Source of the DNA: DAOUBP01 sp034432655
Lineage (GTDB): Bacteria; Chloroflexota; Anaerolineae; CG2-30-64-16
Direction of reading: 5' to 3'
DNA: 6,046 bases
Assembly: GCA_034432655.1 (NCBI GenBank)
Contig: DAOUBP010000168.1
Coordinates: forward strand, 1-6,046
Made by a program: the position numbers and the translations under genes. Of the stretch, positions 1 through 6,046 are shown piece by piece. Position 1 is the stretch's first letter. Every line of letters begins with the position of its first letter. Below the pieces are notes generated by a model that saw only the letters and a list, made by a program, of their open reading frames with translations, had not been told where the DNA came from and did not search any database.

Positions 1-738
1 GAACTGGTTGTTCTTGGGCCCCAGGTCGGGGTGGTCGGGGTCAATCAGCACGTCCAGGTGATCCTTGAAGGTGACCTTGAACTCCTCGACCAGCGCCTTC
101 TTCTTGTCCTTGTCCTTCTCGTCGAGGATCTTGGTCACCGCAGCGGCCATCTCCTTGGCCAGCTTGGCGTCGCGCAGCGCGTAGAGGTCCTTGAACCCCT
201 CTACTCTGCCCTCGCCGAAGAGGTCGCCGCCGTTGACGATCTCGTCAATGGCCTGGTCGAAGGGGATGGTGATCCACTGCCCTTCCCCGCGTTTGGTGCC
301 GGGCTTGCGCTTCAGCACGCTGACGATGCGGTAGGGGTCGTAGGCGGTCTGCAGGCCGGCCTGGCCCTTGGGGCACAGTCCGCCCTCCACCGTCGCCACG
401 TCCTTCACTGGGGTGTTGTACGGGATGTGCGGCCACATGGTCCACGGGCTGTAGGGGTTGCCGTCAATCTTGGCCGCCACGCCGTCCAGCAGCTTGACTT
501 TGATGCCGCAGCCGGTGTTGCACTGGAGGCAGACGGTGTAGAGCTGGTTTTCGGCCTCGGCCAGGGGATAGGTGCTGGCCGCGGCCTGGGCCGCCATCAG
601 CTTCTGGTACGCAGGCGACGCGCCCAACAGGGCAGCCGCGCCGCCAGCTGCGGCGGTCAACTTCAGGAAATCGCGGCGCGACAGGCCGCAGGAAGCAGGT
701 TGCGTGCGCTCGTCACAAGTCATGATCTCGTCGCTCAT
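1..738 (-). CDS. Tat-exported molybdopterin oxidoreductase, catalytic subunit (PsrA/TtrA-like), partial: N-terminal 246 residues
   Basis: This is the N-terminal part of a DMSO-reductase-family (Mo/W-bisPGD) catalytic subunit, open to the left window edge, so about two thirds or more of the protein is missing. A consensus twin-arginine motif SRRDFLK lies at residues 20-26, followed by an Ala-rich hydrophobic stretch, so export in folded form is expected. The N-terminal [4Fe-4S] site is complete: C70-x2-C73-x3-C77 and C122 in GLCPKGQ. Residues about 166-246 form a charged, Lys/Asp-rich segment that looks like an insertion relative to short family members; large insertions occur in TtrA-type enzymes. 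The ATG at 738 overlaps the stop of the upstream NrfD gene (ATGA), implying translational coupling, and puts the Tat motif near the N-terminus. It should receive or deliver electrons via the FeS subunit encoded at 1880-2785. Tetrathionate, polysulfide, arsenate, selenate or formate chemistry cannot be told apart here, since the active-site ligand region lies outside the window. Confidence 0.9.
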   Translation of the reverse strand, partial: MSDEIMTCDERTQPASCGLSRRDFLKLTAAAGGAAALLGASPAYQKLMAAQAAASTYPLAEAENQLYTVCLQCNTGCGIKVKLLDGVAAKIDGNPYSPWTMWPHIPYNTPVKDVATVEGGLCPKGQAGLQTAYDPYRIVSVLKRKPGTKRGEGQWITIPFDQAIDEIVNGGDLFGEGRVEGFKDLYALRDAKLAKEMAAAVTKILDEKDKDKKKALVEEFKVTFKDHLDVLIDPDHPDLGPKNNQF

Positions 739-1868
739 TGGGTCACCTCACTCGTCCGATAGAGCGGCAGGCGGTCGGAGCCGATCAGGAAGGCCAGGAC
801 GGCCGCGCCGATGATGCCCACCGTCACCGACCATTCCATCAGGCTGGGGAAGTAGTCAAACGTCAGGTGCGGGCCGCTGAAGGCCGTGGTCAACGCCGAG
901 AGCTCCGGCACGGTCAGCGCGGGGAAGATGATCAGACAGCGGGCCACCGCGTAGCCGACCAGGATCAGCAGGCCCATCCAGCCGGCCCAGCCGTTGTGTT
1001 GGGCCAGTTTGCGCTGGCTCAGCACGATGATGGGGATCAGGGTGCCGACGCCGATCTGCAGGATCCAGAACGCCCACCAGTAGCGGCCATAGAGCACCTG
1101 GTTGACCGCCTCCACGTTCATGGGCACGTTGCCGTAGATGCTCTGCGAGTAGTCGGCCCACATGAAGTAGAGCTTGACCACCAGTAGCACCAAGCTCATC
1201 AAGCTCAGGATCCACAGTTGTTGCGGCCGGTTGGGATCGGCCCGCGAGCCGAACAGGCCGAGCGCCAGCAGCAGCATCGCCGCGCCGGAGGCCAGCGAGA
1301 AGACCGGAAACTGCACGGGGAAGAGGCCCACGTGCCAGAAGGGCCGCGCGGCGTTGACGCCCAGCAGCGCGCCGACCGCGCCCGACACGAACAGGGAGAC
1401 CGGCAGGCCGATCGCCATCACGGTCCGCAGCACCTTGCTTTCAGGCTGGCGCAGGGCCAGCAGGAGCGAGATGACGATGATGGCCCCGAAGATCGTATAG
1501 CCCCATACCATCTGGAACATCACCGAGCCCGGGTTGCCCTGCAGATAGACCTTCCAGACGCGCTCCATGTGCCCCAGGTCGAGCCCGATGGAAGTCAGCG
1601 CGGCAACCAGGCTGATCAGCGCGCCCCACAGGGCGACCTTGCCGACCCCGCGGAACACCGGGATGCGGAACAGCAGGTCGAGGGTGGCGAGCATGAAGCC
1701 GCCCGCGGCCGTGCCGGCGAAGAACAGGTACATGGCCACCCACAGGCCCCACACCACGTAGGAGCCATAGGCCGCGTCCTTGTGGCCGAGGATGAGACGG
1801 CTGTAGAAACCCCACGTGCCGGCCAGGAGGGCCAGCACGCCGAAGGCATACGCTGCTTTCTTGAGCAT
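735..1868 (-). CDS. NrfD/PsrC-family quinone-interacting integral membrane subunit
   Basis: A 377-residue hydrophobic protein with about eight to ten membrane segments (roughly residues 5-25, 37-65, 77-96, 118-138, 148-170, 186-206, 217-236, 264-284, 296-316 and 342-363). The AAGGF stretch near residues 54-58 and the FW...G...P pattern at about 267-279 are typical of NrfD/PsrC proteins. These anchor a FeS subunit at the membrane and exchange electrons with quinol or quinone. The ATG at 1868 is preceded by AGGAGG (1876-1881) at 7 nt spacing. The upstream FeS gene's TAG stop (1880-1882) overlaps this ribosome binding site, and only 11 nt separate the two genes. The site sits in a 13-bp palindrome, AGGAGG-N-CCTCCT (1869-1881), whose loop is too short for a hairpin but whose CCTCCT could pair with another Shine-Dalgarno sequence. 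The stop overlaps the next gene's start by 4 nt. The family call is firm; the partner enzyme's substrate is not known. Confidence 0.93.
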   Translation of the reverse strand: MLKKAAYAFGVLALLAGTWGFYSRLILGHKDAAYGSYVVWGLWVAMYLFFAGTAAGGFMLATLDLLFRIPVFRGVGKVALWGALISLVAALTSIGLDLGHMERVWKVYLQGNPGSVMFQMVWGYTIFGAIIVISLLLALRQPESKVLRTVMAIGLPVSLFVSGAVGALLGVNAARPFWHVGLFPVQFPVFSLASGAAMLLLALGLFGSRADPNRPQQLWILSLMSLVLLVVKLYFMWADYSQSIYGNVPMNVEAVNQVLYGRYWWAFWILQIGVGTLIPIIVLSQRKLAQHNGWAGWMGLLILVGYAVARCLIIFPALTVPELSALTTAFSGPHLTFDYFPSLMEWSVTVGIIGAAVLAFLIGSDRLPLYRTSEVTQ

Positions 1869-1879
1869 AGGAGGACCTC

Positions 1880-2785
1880 CTACAGCAAGTAGTAGACGCG
1901 CGGCTGAGTGCCCAGCTCCTCTTTCAGCCGCATCACGTTGGGCCTGGCGATCATCTCGGCCACCAGGCTGTCGGGGTCATTGGCATCGCCGAACAGGGTG
2001 GCGCGGCCGATGCAGGTGGTGACGCACGCGGGCAGCTCGCCGACACTCAGCCGGTGCAGGCAGAAATGGCACTTGCGCGCGTTGCCGATGGGGGAGGAGT
2101 GGCTGTCCTTGCGGGCGCGCGCCTTGCCGTACTCAAAGTTGGCCGCGCGCTCGTAATCGTCCGCGGTCTCCTGGCCCACGATCAGGCCGGCCGCCTCGGG
2201 CGTGCCTTGCGCATAGGTGCGGCCGAAGTCCGCGGTACGGGCCGCATAGGGGCAGGCCGTAATGCACGCGCGGCAGCCGATGCACTGGTCGTAGTTCATC
2301 ACGACCACGCCGTCTTCGTTCTTCCAGGTGGCATGGACGGGGCACACCGGCGTGCAGGGCGGCTCGTCGCACTGCATGCACGGCCGCGGGATGAAGCGCC
2401 GGGTGACGTTGGGGTACGTCCCGATCTCCTCCTCCAGCACGGGGCGGTAGACCACGCCGGGCGGCAGCTTGTTCTCGGCCACGCAGGCGATGGTGCAGGC
2501 GTGGCAGCCGACGCACTTGCGCAGGTCAATGACCATGACCCAGCGCCGTTGCTCGCGGGGCTTGGCCAGCGCGCGCTGGAGCTCGACGTGCATCCGGCCC
2601 AGCGGGTCGGACGTGAGGGGCGCGGCGGCCTCGGCGGCCCGCGGGAGCACGGCCGGCGCGGCCGGCGTCTCGGCCGTGGCCGGCTGCTTGCCGGCCGCGG
2701 TCAGCGCCAGCGCCGCGCCGAGCGTCCCCGCCAGCCCTCGCAGCACGCCGCGGCGCGTGGTTGGGACCTTCTCTGATTCGGCCAT
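1880..2785 (-). CDS. Tat-exported four-cluster [4Fe-4S] ferredoxin subunit (PsrB/TtrB/NrfC-like)
   Basis: A 301-residue electron-transfer subunit and first gene of the operon. The N-terminus carries a twin-arginine-type signal: TTRRGVLRG at residues 9-17, then an Ala/Leu-rich hydrophobic stretch to about residue 31 and an Ala/Pro-rich linker to about residue 58. Sixteen cysteines fall in four groups: 91/94/97/101, 136/139/144/148, 168/171/174/178 and 239/242/254/258, the layout for four [4Fe-4S] clusters in DmsB/PsrB/TtrB/NrfC proteins. It would carry electrons between the NrfD-type membrane protein and the molybdenum subunit. The frame is open upstream to 2953, but the ATG at 2785 is preferred: it has AAGGAGG (2794-2800) at 8 nt and puts the Arg pair at residues 11-12, whereas the longer form would bury the signal behind 56 residues lacking family character. 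A signal peptide on this subunit as well as on the catalytic one resembles TtrAB rather than the cytoplasmic-facing SoeABC type. Confidence 0.93.
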   Translation of the reverse strand: MAESEKVPTTRRGVLRGLAGTLGAALALTAAGKQPATAETPAAPAVLPRAAEAAAPLTSDPLGRMHVELQRALAKPREQRRWVMVIDLRKCVGCHACTIACVAENKLPPGVVYRPVLEEEIGTYPNVTRRFIPRPCMQCDEPPCTPVCPVHATWKNEDGVVVMNYDQCIGCRACITACPYAARTADFGRTYAQGTPEAAGLIVGQETADDYERAANFEYGKARARKDSHSSPIGNARKCHFCLHRLSVGELPACVTTCIGRATLFGDANDPDSLVAEMIARPNVMRLKEELGTQPRVYYLL

Positions 2786-2793
2786 ACGATGAA

Positions 2794-2800
2794 CCTCCTT
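2794..2800 (-). promoter_or_regulatory. Strong Shine-Dalgarno of the oxidoreductase operon
   Basis: AAGGAGG on the minus strand, 8 nt before the ATG at 2785. It decides the start of the FeS subunit against the longer open frame that runs to 2953. Confidence 0.85.
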
Positions 2801-2815
2801 GTGTAAAACTCTCCA

Positions 2816-2854
2816 CCCACGTGCCAGGCACTTTGCAAGTGCCGGGCACGTGGG
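2816..2854. repeat. REP-like palindromic hairpin, copy 1
   Basis: A near-perfect inverted repeat: a 10-bp outer stem (2816-2825 with 2845-2854), one A/G mismatch (2826/2844), a 7-bp inner stem (2827-2833 with 2837-2843) and a 3-nt loop (2834-2836). It matches copy 2 (3074-3106) at 26 of 32 aligned positions in the same orientation. Intergenic palindromes of this size occurring in several copies are typical of REP elements, which are often spread by RAYT (IS200-like) transposases; no transposase is visible here. It lies in the 5' leader of the oxidoreductase operon, 15 nt upstream of the Shine-Dalgarno sequence, so it could affect message stability or translation. Confidence 0.7.
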
Positions 2855-2869
2855 GCGGGTACAAACACA

Positions 2870-2913
2870 AAAGGAGACGCGCGCGCAGAAGGGCTGCGCC
2901 GCGCGTCTCCTTT
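2870..2913 (-). terminator. Terminator-like 19-bp hairpin in the operon leader (possible attenuator)
   Basis: A 13-bp outer stem (2870-2882 with 2901-2913) continues, across a single bulged base at 2900, into a 6-bp inner stem (2883-2888 with 2894-2899) closed by a 5-nt loop. Read on the minus strand, the 3' arm ends in CTCCTTTT and runs into TGTGTTTGT, the stem-plus-T-tract form of an intrinsic terminator. No minus-strand gene lies just upstream for it to terminate, whereas the oxidoreductase operon starts 85 nt downstream. Premature termination or attenuation of that operon is therefore the simplest reading. It could also be the end of a small RNA encoded at about 2914-3051, or a structural part of a repeat element. 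Confidence 0.55.
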
Positions 2914-2929
2914 CCAAACACGGGGAGGT

Positions 2930-3051
2930 CGGCGGGTTTCCCCGCCGGCCCACGCCGCCGATCGAGTCGGCGGCCCCTCCGCTGGGGAGGGTACGGCCCT
3001 GCGTCGTGGCGGGCGGTCGCCCGCGGTAGACTTCGGGCTCGGAGAACCGCG
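2930..3051 (-). ncRNA. Candidate structured leader RNA: run of GC-rich stem-loops
   Basis: Four short perfect stem-loops follow each other closely: 2930-2947 (7 bp, loop GAAA when read on the minus strand, a GNRA tetraloop), 2954-2974 (8 bp, 5-nt loop), 2975-2991 (6 bp, 5-nt loop) and 3009-3024 (6 bp, 4-nt loop). A fifth pairing, 3022-3027 with 3046-3051, overlaps the last stem by three bases and would compete with it, as in a two-state switch. The run lies directly upstream of the terminator-like hairpin at 2870-2913 and the oxidoreductase operon. I do not recognise a known riboswitch consensus. GC-rich DNA forms such stems easily, so a functional RNA is a hypothesis; the orientation is inferred from the terminator and the GAAA loop. 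Confidence 0.35.
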
Positions 3052-3073
3052 ATCAGGCTCAATAAGACTGACA

Positions 3074-3106
3074 ACGTGCCAGACACCTTCCAGGTGCCTG
3101 ACACGT
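3074..3106. repeat. REP-like palindromic hairpin, copy 2
   Basis: An inverted repeat with 15-nt arms (3074-3088 and 3092-3106) and a 3-nt loop. Two positions are C/A mismatches on the plus strand but become G-U wobbles in a minus-strand transcript, which would therefore pair along all 15 positions. It aligns with copy 1 without gaps (26 of 32 identical), and the two copies lie about 255 bp apart in the same orientation, flanking the stem-loop run. Confidence 0.7.
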
Positions 3107-3149
3107 AAGAATGTACACCAACACGGGTGACCTGTGTAGCGGGGAAAGC

Positions 3150-3241
3150 TGGATAGTTTCGGGCGGGTTTGTCGGGGAAAACCGGACGGAGGTGTCGGGG
3201 AAAGGCTGACGGCCGCAGCCGGTGGTGGCCGACGGCCGCGC
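3150..3241. repeat. Degenerate 23-bp tandem repeat, about four units
   Basis: Units start at 3150, 3173, 3196 and 3219. The second and third begin with the identical 8-mer CGGGGAAA (3173, 3196), and the third and fourth share the 9-mer GACGGCCGC (3208, 3231), both at exactly 23-bp spacing. GCGG or ACGG occurs at the same phase in all four. Adjacent pairs 2/3 and 3/4 each match at about 15 of 23 positions; units 1/2 match more weakly. A further CGGGGAAA lies at 3140, out of phase. The array ends just before the ATPase promoter, so it could be a set of protein binding sites about two helical turns apart, or a decayed repeat. Confidence 0.4.
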
Positions 3242-3251
3242 GGCGGTTGAT

Positions 3252-3281
3252 TTGCCATGGGTTGTTCGCATATGGTATACT
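3252..3281 (+). promoter_or_regulatory. Promoter of the ATPase gene (extended -10)
   Basis: A -35 box TTGCCA (3252-3257) and a -10 box TATACT (3276-3281) are separated by 18 bp, and TG at 3273-3274 makes an extended -10. Both hexamers match the sigma70-type consensus at five of six positions. It begins an AT-rich island (about 3265-3320) in otherwise GC-rich DNA. Transcription should start near 3288, giving a 5' leader of about 50 nt. Confidence 0.6.
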
Positions 3282-3288
3282 GAATTAA

Positions 3289-3314
3289 GCCAAATAACTT
3301 ATAAGCCATTTGGC
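3289..3314. promoter_or_regulatory. Inverted repeat at the ATPase transcript start (candidate operator)
   Basis: Seven-bp arms GCCAAAT (3289-3295) and ATTTGGC (3308-3314) surround a 12-nt centre that contains the 8-bp palindrome CTTATAAG (3298-3305). It lies at the predicted transcription start and ends 12 nt before the Shine-Dalgarno. A dimeric repressor site is plausible, possibly autoregulatory because the ATPase carries a winged-helix-like segment. A 5'-UTR hairpin is the alternative. Confidence 0.45.
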
Positions 3315-3337
3315 ATATTGAGTGCAGGGAGGCTTAT

Positions 3338-4987
3338 ATGGCCGGCATCTACACCACACCATCTTACTTCACAAACCGCGTCAACGAACTGACGATCCTG
3401 GCGCAGGTCGCCGAAGACCTGCTGGCGGGCCGGCCACGGCACGTCGCGCTCTTTGGTCTGCGCCGGATCGGCAAGACCCTGGTGTGCCAGGAGCAAATGC
3501 GCCGGCTGCACGCGAACGATCAGGTGATCCCCGTCTACCTCGACATGCAAGACATCGTCAGCTCGCCGGAGCTCTTCGCCCAGCGATACGTAGGGCTTTC
3601 CTGCTTCTGGGGGATCGGCCGCGGGCTGGGGCCAGCCGACCCCTATCTAAACGCCGCTGACCTGTTGCAGACGGATGCAGCGAGCCTGCCGGTGGTCGCG
3701 CGTACAGCCGGCGCGCTCATCAGCGAAATGAGCAAACAGAAGAGCGATTACACCACCCTGCTCCACATCGCCTTCGATTTTCCGGAGCGCCTGGCCGAGG
3801 CACTTGGCCGGCCGTGTATGTATTTCCTGGACGAGTTCCCTGAATTGGTTGTCCTGGGGAGCTTCCCGGGCGTCGGCGATCCGCTGCGACACTTCCGTGC
3901 TGCGCTGCAGCGCCAGACGCGAGTTGCCTACGTGATCACGGGCTCGGCCATCAGCGCGACCGAGCATATCGTGCGCGATCACGAATCACCGCTCTTTCTC
4001 CAGTTTCGTGCACTGGAGCTACATCCGTTCACGCCGGAAGACACGCAGACGCTCACCGAAAAGCTGAGCGGCCGGCTATCGCCTGCCGCTCAGGCCGCGG
4101 TTTACGCCTATACGTTCGGCCATCCTTTCTACGTTACCGCGTTGGTCGAGCGCGTTCGCGAACTGGTCTCCGGAGATGCTGAAATGATTACACCCGATCT
4201 CGTCAGCCAGGCGTTCGTGCTGGAAGTGCTGGAGAGCCGCGGGCAGATCTACGGCTACTGCCGCTACCTGTACGACATCTCGCTTCAGAAGGCGCGCGGT
4301 TACGGCGTGCTGAAGGCGCTGCTTCAGATCCTGGCGACTGAGGATGGCCTGGCCCTCTCGGAGGTTGCCGGCCGTCTGCGGCGTCAGGCTGGGGCCGCGC
4401 GCGACTACCTGCGGCGACTAATGGAAGTGGATTTGCTGATCGAACGCGAGGGACGTTACTTCTACACCGATCCGGTGTTCCGCTACTGGGTGGCGCAGAC
4501 GACGAAGGGTGTGGCGATCGAGGGCTTTCCCCGGCAGGAAGAGCTCAAAGTGCTGGTGGCAGGGCTGGCCGAACGGTTCGCAAGGGTTTCGAGCCAACTC
4601 GGCCGCGCCAAAGAGAGCGAAGTGCGGGAGTTGTTGCGTAAGTTGGCCGGGCGAACCGTGTCCGGCGCTTACCTGGGCCGGGCAGCCGCAATCCAGGTGC
4701 CGACTTTCACGCGCATCGAGCCGTACCGCTCGCCGGATGGTCAGATCGAGATTGACGCGCTCGCAGAAAACGGCGAACGGTGGGCGGTAGAGGTAAAGTG
4801 GCGGCAGAAACGGGTCGGCCGCCGTGAGTTGAAGCAACTTCGAGTGATAGCGATCAGCCTCCAGGCCCGTGCGTGGTGTGTCTCGCAGGCTGGCTTCACT
4901 CCTGAAGCCCTGAGGTTTGCCGCAGAGAACGACATCCTGATCAGCAACGCCGACGATCTGGCGGCGTTGGCGGGATTGGTTAGGTAA
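3338..4987 (+). CDS. AAA/STAND-type 'archaeal ATPase' with winged helix and C-terminal PD-(D/E)XK (DUF234-like) domain
   Basis: A 549-residue protein. F11-x-N-R14-x-x-E17 is the N-terminal signature of this ATPase group, followed by Walker A GLRRIGKT (40-47), Walker B MYFLDE (161-166) and a sensor-1-like ITGS (200-203). A winged-helix-like segment occupies about 322-390 and includes YFYTDPVFRYWV (374-385), a hallmark of the family. The C-terminus (about 455-510) shows a PD-(D/E)XK pattern: D473, then E485-V-K487 in WAVEVKW, as in DUF234. Length is somewhat above the usual 450-500 residues, and no key motif is missing, so the protein looks intact. ATG 3338 has AGGGAGG (3326-3332) at 5 nt. The family is placed near STAND NTPases; members are common in archaea and in bacteria such as Chloroflexota, and their roles are largely unknown. 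Codon use looks looser (more A/T in third positions) than in the oxidoreductase operon, which hints at transfer. ATPase and DNA-cleaving or DNA-binding roles are inferred from motifs only. Confidence 0.9.
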   Translation: MAGIYTTPSYFTNRVNELTILAQVAEDLLAGRPRHVALFGLRRIGKTLVCQEQMRRLHANDQVIPVYLDMQDIVSSPELFAQRYVGLSCFWGIGRGLGPADPYLNAADLLQTDAASLPVVARTAGALISEMSKQKSDYTTLLHIAFDFPERLAEALGRPCMYFLDEFPELVVLGSFPGVGDPLRHFRAALQRQTRVAYVITGSAISATEHIVRDHESPLFLQFRALELHPFTPEDTQTLTEKLSGRLSPAAQAAVYAYTFGHPFYVTALVERVRELVSGDAEMITPDLVSQAFVLEVLESRGQIYGYCRYLYDISLQKARGYGVLKALLQILATEDGLALSEVAGRLRRQAGAARDYLRRLMEVDLLIEREGRYFYTDPVFRYWVAQTTKGVAIEGFPRQEELKVLVAGLAERFARVSSQLGRAKESEVRELLRKLAGRTVSGAYLGRAAAIQVPTFTRIEPYRSPDGQIEIDALAENGERWAVEVKWRQKRVGRRELKQLRVIAISLQARAWCVSQAGFTPEALRFAAENDILISNADDLAALAGLVR

Positions 4988-5345
4988 TGTTGTGGGTGGC
5001 CGGTATAGTTGCGGGCAGTTGCGGCAATCTTGCTCCATGACAGAGGCGCAATCATGCGCTCCCGTTATGGAACACTGTTCTCCACGCCGATCCCGGACAA
5101 CGCTTGTCCCCATGATCTCGCCTTGCCCGGCGCAGGCTCAGACTTGACATTTGTCATATTGAATTGTATTAATGGTGCGTCACAGCAAGTTAGCGCCAGG
5201 CGCCTTTCATCGGACCTCGGAAGGAAGCCGCCTCCCTGCCGACGCTCGCCATAACCGACGATCCTCCGGCAGTGAAGCGCAGCGACGCGTAATCGTCAGC
5301 ACCGTCCACAGGTTGAAGGCCGTTCCATCGCAAGCGGAGGCCGCC
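4988..5345. other. 358-bp gap between the ATPase and caspase-like genes
   Basis: No open frame here looks like a gene, and I see no clear intrinsic terminator after the ATPase stop. The left part has ATAGTTGCGGGC (5005-5016), which resembles ATAGTTTCGGGC (3153-3164) upstream of the ATPase. The middle holds an AT-rich promoter island (5144-5172). The remaining 170 bp up to the caspase start is unexceptional GC-rich sequence and probably the caspase 5' leader. Confidence 0.6.
5144..5172 (+). promoter_or_regulatory. Promoter of the caspase-like gene, with palindrome over the -35 box
   Basis: A perfect -35 box TTGACA (5144-5149) and a -10 box TATTAA (5167-5172, four of six to consensus) are separated by the optimal 17 bp. 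The 12-bp palindrome TGACA-TT-TGTCA (5145-5156) overlaps the -35 box, where a bound repressor would block RNA polymerase. Transcription would start near 5179, leaving a leader of about 167 nt before the ATG at 5346. Confidence 0.55.

Positions 5346-6046
<701 letters not shown>

Larger units (their letters stand above)
2786..3337. other. 552-bp divergent control region without a credible gene
   Basis: This region separates the minus-strand oxidoreductase operon from the plus-strand ATPase gene. Open frames run through it in several phases, but they are low-complexity Arg/Pro/Gly-rich readings of GC-rich palindromes, without a recognisable domain. It holds two REP-like palindromes, four tandem GC-rich stem-loops, a terminator-like hairpin, a degenerate 23-bp repeat and the ATPase promoter, each listed separately. 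I could not find a convincing -35/-10 pair for the minus-strand operon, so its promoter is unassigned. Confidence 0.75.

Noticed and set aside
31..762. A 243-codon plus-strand open frame opposite the molybdoenzyme.
   Set aside because: It is the antisense shadow of the Tat/[4Fe-4S] coding frame, which has clear family motifs.
2870..3051. A known cobalamin, molybdenum cofactor or c-di-AMP riboswitch.
   Set aside because: A few short stretches (such as AGCCCGAAG on the minus strand) recall parts of such consensuses, but I could not match a full conserved core.
3052..3077. Minus-strand operon promoter starting with TTGTCA (3069-3074).
   Set aside because: The expected -10 position is GC-rich (CGCGGT), so there is no credible partner box.
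2701..3309. A 202-codon minus-strand open frame across the control region.
   Set aside because: It overlaps the FeS subunit in another frame and runs through the palindromes. Its product is Arg/Pro-rich low complexity without a domain, and a GC-rich frame stays open by chance.
2786..3337. CRISPR array.
   Set aside because: The palindromes occur only twice about 255 bp apart, and the 23-bp repeats are degenerate and tandem without spacers. No cas gene is present.

Overview
The window is high-GC bacterial DNA with three blocks: a divergently transcribed respiratory molybdoenzyme operon on the minus strand (1-2785), a long control region (2786-3337), and two plus-strand genes, an AAA/STAND-type ATPase-nuclease fusion (3338-4987) and a caspase-like protease (5346 to the right edge). 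The gene mix (Tat-exported PsrA/TtrA-like molybdoenzyme, 'archaeal-type' ATPase ending in a PD-(D/E)XK domain, caspase-fold peptidase) would fit a member of the Chloroflexota. That is inference from gene content only; no rRNA or other marker is present.

Minus-strand operon, in transcription order: a Tat-exported protein with four [4Fe-4S] clusters (1880-2785), a polytopic NrfD/PsrC-type quinone-interacting membrane protein (735-1868), and the N-terminal 246 residues of a Tat-exported molybdopterin oxidoreductase (738 running off the left edge). Spacing is 11 nt between the first two genes and a 4-nt ATGA overlap between the last two. Together they would form a membrane-anchored, outward-facing complex that passes electrons between the quinone pool and a molybdenum active site. 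The substrate cannot be read from this window. Signal peptides on both soluble subunits resemble the tetrathionate/polysulfide reductase groups.

Control region 2786-3337 (552 bp, no credible gene). Reading along the minus-strand leader there is a palindromic REP-like hairpin (3074-3106), a run of four compact GC-rich stem-loops (2930-3024, one with a GAAA loop), a 19-bp hairpin followed by a T-rich tract that looks like an intrinsic terminator or attenuator (2870-2913), and a second REP-like hairpin (2816-2854) just upstream of a strong Shine-Dalgarno sequence. Towards the ATPase there is a degenerate 23-bp tandem repeat (3150-3241), a good extended -10 promoter (3252-3281) and an inverted repeat at the predicted transcript start (3289-3314).

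Plus strand: the ATPase gene has its own AT-rich promoter island and somewhat looser codon use than the operon. It is followed by a 358-bp gap holding a near-consensus sigma70-type promoter whose -35 box lies inside a small palindrome, then the caspase-like gene, cut by the window edge after 233 codons. An ATP-driven switch protein with a nuclease-like tail next to a caspase-like protease suggests a stress or defence role, but adjacency is the only evidence for a link.
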